DNA of 10,468 nt from Geobacter sp. UBA5608 (GTDB lineage Bacteria > Desulfobacterota > Desulfuromonadia > Geobacterales > Pseudopelobacteraceae). The stretch's first letter is position 1. The number at the start of each line of letters is the position of its first letter. Shown here in pieces: positions 5,279 through 10,468 of the stretch. Both the position numbers and the translations under genes were made by a program. The stretch spans positions 1 to 10,468 of the forward strand of contig DIKW01000106.1 of the NCBI GenBank assembly GCA_002424705.1. The letters are read 5' to 3'. The notes below the pieces were generated by a model. It was not told the origin of the DNA. It saw nothing but the letters and a program-made list of their open reading frames with translations, and made no database searches.

Positions 5279-7122
5279 TGCAGAAGGATATACGCCTCCA
5301 TGGTCACCTGGGGAACGGCATTGAGTATTTTGTGTTGGTGGCGGGCACCGAGGCCTATCAACGCTACTTCTTCAACATTGTGCAGGAACATGGCGAACTA
5401 CGCATCTTTTCGCCGGGCAACGAGTTTATCCTCGGCTCCCACGGCGTCGCCTACGAAGGCAATGGCGGCTATTTCTGCGAATACATGTTCGGCGTTGAAC
5501 AGCCGCCCACCGATCTCTCCAAGCCGGATATTATCAATCGGCTGGTGATGTACGGCGCTCGCACCGACGCCGAGCGGGGGGCGGTACGCTTCAGCGAGCG
5601 GACCACCGGCAAGGAGTCCTACGAAACCATCTTTTTTGAAGGCAATGCGGTCTGCAACTACTTCTTTTTCGTCCATTCGCAGAAATTGTCCCGCCGGCTG
5701 AAGGAGCAACAGGAAGAACTGGTCCGCTTGCTGGGCAAGACCCTCAAGCGTTCACCAAACGTCGGCGAAGAGCGCGATGATCAGCTGGTGGCGGAACTGT
5801 ACCCGCTGTTGCAGGATCCTGCGGCCCAGCTGTTTATGGTCAAGCTGATCAACACCCACCACAAAGACTACCGCGATCTGTTCCGCAGCCTCTATTTCCG
5901 CTCAAAAAAGATCGCCGATGATGATTTCGCCCGGCTGGTGAATCTGGCCACCACCCACCGGATCGACCGTTACCAGCAGGAGCGGATGCGGATCGATGTC
6001 ATGTACCGCCATCCGCTGAACCGTCGCATTGTCGATGAGTACTGCAGCATCCTGGTGGCCTGTAACGCCCGCAATGAGATCAATCCGCTGGATAACGCCC
6101 GGCTGAACCGCCTGAAGACCCTGTCGGTACGCAACAAGATTCCAGGGGCGCTGTTCGCCACCCTTGATGAATTACTGAAAAAAGGTCGTGGCCTGAAGCA
6201 GGCTACAGCTGAAGATGATTATATCGCCGAGACCCGTGAGATCCTGCAGGGCTTCTTCCTGCATGGCTGCCAGATCGACAGCTCGGTGGATCGGATTGAT
6301 ATGCTGACCCTGCTGCGCTCCAAGAAGCGGGCTGTCAGCACCCGTGACCAGCATTTTGATCGTCTGATGTTGGATTTCAGCCGGGATTGTGATGAAAAGA
6401 TCCGTGACGGTGCCGATCCGGCCCTGATGGAGGGTTTTTCGTATATCATCACCTACCTTGATCGGCTGGACAGCACCATGTCCCTGATCGGCCAGCTGGC
6501 CTTCATGGAAAACGTGCGGATCAGTGAGGAGTTGCTGCAGGGGCTGGTGGAGCACAAGGCCGCCTTTGACAACCTGGGGCCAGGCTGCTTTGACGAGCTG
6601 TTCCTGCGCGACCTGTTCACCAACCCCTATCTGGGGCGCTATGGGCGTCTCAAGATGACGATCCTGCTGGAGGGGATTGACCAGGTGCAGCGTGAACAGC
6701 AGACGGTTCACCAGCTGTATCTGCGGTTGAACGCTATTGACCAGGAGGAGCGGCTCTATCTGTTGCTGCTGGAGCAAGTGCAGCGCCGAGTGCGCAACTT
6801 CTACTCGAGTTTCGCCACCAAGCCTGATCAGGATGCTCTGCGGCGTGAGGTGGTGGAAGAGTTGAAGTCCCGCAAGCGGATCAAGGAGGATGTGCCGGAA
6901 GAGCTCTTCCGGCAGGTGATCCAGACCCTGCAGACAGAGGCCACCTACCTGCAGACCCTGCTGCCGAAGATCGTCGCCACCAAGGATGCTGGTGCCCGTG
7001 AGCAGTTCCTGGCCAGCTCTGGGCTTGATCGTTTTTATGTCGAAGAGTTGGAACGCGAATATTACGAAAATAACGGCCTTGATCTGGAAGAGCTGTATCA
7101 GATCCGCCAGGGGCTGAGTTAG
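5278..7122 (+). CDS. Conserved protein of unknown function (possibly TIGR04442-type), coupled to the MBL hydrolase
   Basis: The product is 614 residues and I do not recognise an enzymatic family. The ATG at 5278 forms a TGATG overlap with the upstream stop and has GGGGG 7 bases before it; a GTG one codon earlier (5275) is an alternative. There is no signal peptide or transmembrane segment, so it should be cytoplasmic. Residues 1 to about 133 look like a compact alpha/beta domain, with many aromatic residues (YQRYFFNIV at 27-35, GYFCEYMFG at 64-72, NYFFFVHS at 127-134). From about 134 to 157 a charged helix (RRLKEQQEELVRLLGK) could be a coiled coil or linker, and the remainder is almost wholly helical, rich in Leu, Arg, Glu and Asp, as in scaffold or repeat-like helical proteins. 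No catalytic motif, nucleotide-binding loop or metal site stands out. I associate it from memory with NCBI's 'TIGR04442 family protein'. It is probably co-transcribed with the hydrolase and precedes the sigma-54 activator. Confidence 0.8.
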   Translation: MQKDIRLHGHLGNGIEYFVLVAGTEAYQRYFFNIVQEHGELRIFSPGNEFILGSHGVAYEGNGGYFCEYMFGVEQPPTDLSKPDIINRLVMYGARTDAERGAVRFSERTTGKESYETIFFEGNAVCNYFFFVHSQKLSRRLKEQQEELVRLLGKTLKRSPNVGEERDDQLVAELYPLLQDPAAQLFMVKLINTHHKDYRDLFRSLYFRSKKIADDDFARLVNLATTHRIDRYQQERMRIDVMYRHPLNRRIVDEYCSILVACNARNEINPLDNARLNRLKTLSVRNKIPGALFATLDELLKKGRGLKQATAEDDYIAETREILQGFFLHGCQIDSSVDRIDMLTLLRSKKRAVSTRDQHFDRLMLDFSRDCDEKIRDGADPALMEGFSYIITYLDRLDSTMSLIGQLAFMENVRISEELLQGLVEHKAAFDNLGPGCFDELFLRDLFTNPYLGRYGRLKMTILLEGIDQVQREQQTVHQLYLRLNAIDQEERLYLLLLEQVQRRVRNFYSSFATKPDQDALRREVVEELKSRKRIKEDVPEELFRQVIQTLQTEATYLQTLLPKIVATKDAGAREQFLASSGLDRFYVEELEREYYENNGLDLEELYQIRQGLS

Positions 7123-7197
7123 TAGACTTGCTCGGCCTGCCAACAACCGTTCTGTCCCGCCCGTTTGTCCCTGCGCCCCCCTGCACCGGTTATCGAG

Positions 7198-7227
7198 TTG
7201 ACGCCCTGACACGAGGTGGTTTACACT
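7198..7227 (+). promoter_or_regulatory. Candidate sigma-70-type promoter of the sigma-54 activator gene
   Basis: TTGACG (7198-7203, 5 of 6 matches) is followed by 18 bases and TACACT (7222-7227, 4 of 6), the same -10 hexamer as in the peroxidase promoter. Transcription would start near 7234, about 28 bases before the ATG at 7262. With no obvious terminator in 7123-7197, read-through from the gene upstream is also possible. Confidence 0.5.
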
Positions 7228-7251
7228 GCCGTGTATTTTTTTAACACAGTG
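7224..7251. repeat. Interrupted inverted repeat in the activator's leader (possible operator)
   Basis: CACTG (7224-7228) pairs with CAGTG (7247-7251), and inside it TGT (7232-7234) pairs with ACA (7244-7246), around an A/T-rich core with seven T's in a row. It spans from the -10 box to the edge of the Shine-Dalgarno. It could be a binding site for autoregulation or a weak mRNA hairpin. The arms are interrupted, so the call is tentative. Confidence 0.35.
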
Positions 7252-7261
7252 GGAGTGAGCC

Positions 7262-10078
7262 ATGGAACAGATAGAGAAGGCGCTGCACGAGTTGCGGAGC
7301 AAGGTTGCCTCCTATGGCAAGGAGAATCAGACCGAATTGCTGTATGTGCTGGCCGAAGGGGTGCGGCTGGCTTCCGGGCATGACCGTGTCAGGGTCTACC
7401 TTGAAGATCTGGTGGACGGCTCATTGGCCTGCGTTGCGGCAACCGGCGCGGATAGCGCTGCACTGCGCACGGTGGCCTTCCCGATCATCGCCCAGGACGC
7501 TATGGTTTCGCGGGTCTTTGCCAGCCAGTATCCAGCCGAGTTGCGTCGCGACGATACCCCGTCCTCATCTTTGGATCGTGGCTTTTGTGATCGGTTTGAT
7601 ATCCATGCCAGCACCGGTTTGCCGCTGGTCAGCCGGGGCAAGTCGATCGGTGTGCTCTGCGTTGATCGCGGTCCCTCGGAGCCCGAGCCAGGCGGCAGGG
7701 TCAAGAGCCAGCTGGCTGATTTTATCGCTGCCGTAGCAGACCAACTGGATGACGCCCGTGGTTACCACCAGCAGCTGCAGCTGGGCCGTCGGCTGGAGGA
7801 ATCAAAAAAACGCGAGGCAGCCGGCCTGATGGTACGTTCGGCCGTGCGTCTGGTGAGCAAGGTGGCCCTGGCCTCGGTGTTGACCCCGGTGGCGGCGGCC
7901 GACGGCAGCGCCGCACTGGAGGTGCTGGCAAGCTTTTCGGAAGAAGAAGCGCTGCGCGAGCAGTACAACCGTTTGGGAACAATTCAGCTTGAGCCCGGCG
8001 CATCGCTGATCTCGCGCTACGTTGACGAACAGGCCACCATCAGTGACGATCGCCTGCTGAAACCGCTGTTTATCGCCGACTTGGCCCGCCACAGCCTGCA
8101 GAAAAAGGCGTTGACTGAGCAGATGTCGCTGCGCTCGCTGTATGTGGTGCCCCGTTTTGATCCCCGTACCCGCCGTGTAATCTGTCTGGTCAATTATTTC
8201 TGCCGCGACGAATACCGTTTCTCCGAGTTCGAGATGGGACTGCTGCAGGGGCACGCCCAGATGGTGGAAAGCGTGCTGAGCGGTGTTGGTGGCGGCGAGC
8301 ATCTTGAAATCAAGGTGCTGTCGGAAATTACGGACCTGCTCAACGACAGTGGCGGTGCCCTGCAGCCGTTTCTTACCAAGGTGCTGGCCAAGGCCACAGA
8401 ACTGATCGGTGCCGACACCGGCAGCATCGCCTTGGTGGAGGAACGTGATGGCCGGCGTTGGCTGGTGGTTGAAGATGAACAGGGTGCCATCGTTGGCGCC
8501 AAGAACAAGGAATGGCTCAAGCGCTACATCCCTCCCTTTCCGGTGGGGGGACATGAGCTGCCGCCCGAGGAACGCAGCCTGACCGGCTATGTGGCCTGGT
8601 GTCAACAGCCCAAGATCATTCGAAGCGTTGAAGAGGAGCGGGGGACAGAGGGTTTTCACCGCTCGATGAGCGAACTGCTCAAGAGCGAGATCGCCGTACC
8701 GATTGTCTGCGACGGCGAGGTGATTGCCGTTATCTGCCTCAACTCGCTGCGTTATGGCTACTTCAGCGAGGAGCACCGCCGCATCCTGCAGATCATCGGT
8801 TCGCTCACCGCCCGTCATATCTCCGACCTGCAGCGGATCGAGCGGCTGCAGGGAGAGGTGCAGCGGTTAACCACCGATGTTGGCTACAAGGATCCACACA
8901 TCTCCTCCTATCGGCTGGGCAACATCATCGGCTTGGCACCCACCACCCAGGCCGTGGTGGATTTTATCACCACCGTGTCGGGGCCGCTCTTCAACCGGAT
9001 CGTCTTCTGGCATAAGAACGTGATCCAGGAGGCCACCATCGGTCTGCCGTCGATCCTGGTCACCGGCCCCACCGGCTCCGGCAAGGAGTTCTTCTTCAAC
9101 AACTTCTACAATAGTCTCAACTCGCTCTATCGCGAGCAGTTCGGCAGTAGTGGTGAACTGTCGGTCAAGAAGACCAACATCGCCGCCTATAGTGGTGAAC
9201 TGACCTATTCCGAGCTGTTCGGCCACAAGAAAGGGGCCTTTACCGGCGCCTATAGTGACCGGCGCGGTATTCTGGAGGAGTGCATGGGTGGGGTGGTTTT
9301 CCTCGATGAGATCGGCGACGCCGATCCCAAGACCCAGGTGCAGCTGCTCCGTTTTCTGGATAACGGCGGATTTGTCAGATTGGGTGAAAATGCGGAGCGT
9401 TACAGTCGTGTGCTGTTGGTGGCCGCCACCAACAAAGACCTGCCGGCAGAGATTGCGGCCGGCCGTTTTCGTGAAGACCTCTACCATCGCCTGGCCGAGC
9501 TCTCAATCAGGCTGCCGTCCTTGAATGAACGACGTGAAGATATCCCCGACCTGGCCGTGCACTTCCTGGGCAAGTTGTATCGCACCTATCGCGGGGCCAA
9601 GGATGCCGATGAACCGCCAATGCTGAGCGAAGAGGCCAAGGCCGCCTTGGTTCAGCATCACTACGAAGGCAATATCCGTGAGCTGCGGTCGATACTGTTG
9701 CGTGCGCTGTTCTTCAGGCGCTCAGGGATTATCTCGGGCGCCGCGATCAGGCAGGCCATCGCCAGCGCTGGCCTGGGGGGCGGGCAGGTGCTTGATGCCA
9801 GCCGGCGTAGCTTGACGGAACAGCTCTCGTCCGAGATCATGGAGCGGATTCGGCAGGGTGGTGATTTTTGGCAGGATGTCTACGAGCCATTTTCCCGCAA
9901 CGACATCTCCCGCGACGTCGTACGGTTGGTGGTTGAGCAGTCGCGATCGGTGGCAGGTCGGCCATTGCCAGGCGTGGCCCGTTTTCTGCGGGCGTTTACT
10001 GACGATGACAGCCCCGATCAACAGCGTAAACTGCTTTACAGATTCAAGAACTTTCTCTACAAGACCGTCAAGATCTGA
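7262..10078 (+). CDS. Triple-GAF AAA+ sigma-54-dependent transcriptional activator (probable GPMC-system regulator)
   Basis: The product is 938 residues; GGGAG (7251-7255) lies 6 bases before the ATG at 7262. The N-terminal 530 residues hold what look like three GAF sensor domains (about 15-165, 185-345 and 350-525), ending in a short coiled linker. A sigma-54 AAA+ domain follows: Walker A GPTGSGKE (602-609), ELFGHKKGAFTGA (651-663) with an intact GAFTGA loop for sigma-54 contact, Walker B VVFLDE (678-683), sensor region LLVAATNKDL and FREDLYHRL. GAF domains bind small ligands or redox cofactors, so it probably turns an intracellular signal into ATP-driven opening of sigma-54 promoters. Oddities: about 9 extra residues between Walker A and GAFTGA; EGNIREL (802-808) where PGNVREL is usual; and a C-terminus (about 820-938, ending RFKNFLYKTVKI) without a recognisable Fis-type helix-turn-helix. 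No receiver domain is present. No good sigma-54 promoter was found beside its neighbours, so its targets are unclear. Confidence 0.9.
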   Translation: MEQIEKALHELRSKVASYGKENQTELLYVLAEGVRLASGHDRVRVYLEDLVDGSLACVAATGADSAALRTVAFPIIAQDAMVSRVFASQYPAELRRDDTPSSSLDRGFCDRFDIHASTGLPLVSRGKSIGVLCVDRGPSEPEPGGRVKSQLADFIAAVADQLDDARGYHQQLQLGRRLEESKKREAAGLMVRSAVRLVSKVALASVLTPVAAADGSAALEVLASFSEEEALREQYNRLGTIQLEPGASLISRYVDEQATISDDRLLKPLFIADLARHSLQKKALTEQMSLRSLYVVPRFDPRTRRVICLVNYFCRDEYRFSEFEMGLLQGHAQMVESVLSGVGGGEHLEIKVLSEITDLLNDSGGALQPFLTKVLAKATELIGADTGSIALVEERDGRRWLVVEDEQGAIVGAKNKEWLKRYIPPFPVGGHELPPEERSLTGYVAWCQQPKIIRSVEEERGTEGFHRSMSELLKSEIAVPIVCDGEVIAVICLNSLRYGYFSEEHRRILQIIGSLTARHISDLQRIERLQGEVQRLTTDVGYKDPHISSYRLGNIIGLAPTTQAVVDFITTVSGPLFNRIVFWHKNVIQEATIGLPSILVTGPTGSGKEFFFNNFYNSLNSLYREQFGSSGELSVKKTNIAAYSGELTYSELFGHKKGAFTGAYSDRRGILEECMGGVVFLDEIGDADPKTQVQLLRFLDNGGFVRLGENAERYSRVLLVAATNKDLPAEIAAGRFREDLYHRLAELSIRLPSLNERREDIPDLAVHFLGKLYRTYRGAKDADEPPMLSEEAKAALVQHHYEGNIRELRSILLRALFFRRSGIISGAAIRQAIASAGLGGGQVLDASRRSLTEQLSSEIMERIRQGGDFWQDVYEPFSRNDISRDVVRLVVEQSRSVAGRPLPGVARFLRAFTDDDSPDQQRKLLYRFKNFLYKTVKI

Positions 10079-10093
10079 TGCTGGGAAACTGGA

Positions 10094-10121
10094 CGGGGCG
10101 GCACAGGGGCCGCCCCGCTTT
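10094..10121 (+). terminator. Rho-independent terminator after the sigma-54 activator
   Basis: CGGGGCGGC (10094-10102) and GCCGCCCCG (10109-10117) form a perfect 9-bp GC-rich stem with an ACAGGG loop, followed by CTTTAT. It begins 16 bases after the activator's TGA. The T run is short. The reverse side has no T tract, so it serves the leuA transcript (-) less well, though a stem this stable could also stabilise that 3' end. Confidence 0.8.
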
Positions 10122-10136
10122 ATCAGCAGAGTGATG

Positions 10137-10468
10137 TTAGACTGCGTCGGTCAGGCGTTTCTGCTTGCTGTGCAGCCGGTTCAAGGCGTGGATGTAGGCC
10201 TTGGCCGAGGCCACGATGATGTCGGTGGATGAGCCCTTGCCCACCACGGTCTGGCCGCCTTCCTCTACCCGCACGGTCACTTCACCCTGGGCGTCGGTGC
10301 CGCCGGTGATGGAACCAACGTTGTACTGGGTCAGCTTGGCCTTTGATTTGGTCAGCTTCTTGATCGCCTTGAAGGCCGAGTCCACCGGGCCGTCTCCCAG
10401 TTCAGCGGTGCGTACCGGCGTGCCGTTGATCTCCATCTGGACTGTGGCGGTGGCCACCGCAAAGGAAC
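10137..10468 (-). CDS. leuA: 2-isopropylmalate synthase, C-terminal regulatory domain (partial)
   Basis: This is the 3' end of a gene that enters from beyond base 10468; the reading frame is open to the window edge (SFAVATATVQME), so the GTG at 10457 is not the true start. The roughly 110 visible residues fit the LeuA allosteric dimer domain: ATVQMEINGTPV, then GDGPVDSAFKAI, QYNVGSITGGTDAQGEV, and TDIIVASAKAYIHALNRL near the stop. LeuA condenses acetyl-CoA with 2-oxoisovalerate, the first committed step of leucine synthesis, and this domain binds leucine for feedback inhibition. Citramalate synthase (CimA) has a similar C-terminal domain and is the main alternative, but the GDGPVD and TDIIVASAKAYI stretches look more like the LeuA form I know from Geobacter and clostridia. 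It converges on the activator gene with 58 bases between stops and seems unrelated to that module. The TAA stop is at 10139-10137. Confidence 0.87.
   Translation of the reverse strand, partial: SFAVATATVQMEINGTPVRTAELGDGPVDSAFKAIKKLTKSKAKLTQYNVGSITGGTDAQGEVTVRVEEGGQTVVGKGSSTDIIVASAKAYIHALNRLHSKQKRLTDAV

Noticed and set aside
7123..7197. Terminator after the 614-residue gene
   Set aside because: No stable stem followed by a T run could be found, so read-through into the activator gene stays possible.
6172..7302. Long open frame of 376 codons antisense to the unknown 614-residue gene
   Set aside because: It runs through the coupled gene and the regulator's start, has no ribosome site, and its Gln/Leu/His-rich product is typical of the reverse frame of a GC-rich helical protein.
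7802..8818. Open frame of 338 codons antisense to the GAF region of the activator
   Set aside because: It is a low-complexity His/Gln/Leu-rich shadow; the sense strand has clear GAF and AAA+ domains.
1..10468. CRISPR array, tRNA, insertion sequence or phage genes
   Set aside because: No regularly spaced repeats, cloverleaf-like segments, transposase motifs or terminal inverted repeats were seen.

Overview
The window looks like chromosomal DNA of a Geobacter-like member of the Desulfuromonadia (Geobacter, Trichlorobacter or Pelobacter type). This rests on moderately high GC, AGGAG-type ribosome binding sites, a short outer-membrane beta-barrel of a type I associate with Geobacteraceae, a di-heme cytochrome c peroxidase-type protein, a large sigma-54 activator and a LeuA C-terminus of the kind found in that group. 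All family assignments are by eye; no search was run.

Layout. 1-186 (-) is the N-terminal end of a threonine aldolase-like PLP enzyme. A 261-base gap (187-447) holds a strong Shine-Dalgarno and a near-consensus sigma-54 -24 box with a poor -12 box. 448-1194 (+) and 1305-2099 (+) are two exported beta-barrel proteins separated by a hairpin terminator. The second barrel converges on the peroxidase-type gene (2096-3262, -), and the two stop codons share one CTAG. The peroxidase has a recognisable sigma-70-type promoter with a small dyad in its spacer.

3405-10078 is the most interesting part. It holds a family-4-like glycosyltransferase (-) that diverges from a translationally coupled pair (+): a PhnP-like metallo-beta-lactamase-fold hydrolase and a 614-residue protein of unknown function. 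These are followed by a 938-residue triple-GAF AAA+ sigma-54 activator with its own promoter. From memory, NCBI family names use the label 'GPMC system' for a glycosyltransferase, an MBL hydrolase and a transcriptional regulator that occur together in such bacteria, so this is probably that conserved but functionally undefined module. The sequence suggests a sensed signal, a sigma-54 output, a sugar transfer and a hydrolysis step. It does not reveal the substrate.

The window closes with a terminator after the regulator and the C-terminal regulatory domain of 2-isopropylmalate synthase (leuA, -). Except for the leuA and aldolase fragments, every gene seems intact. No tRNA, rRNA, CRISPR array, insertion sequence or prophage gene was seen, and no gap longer than 300 bases lacks a gene.
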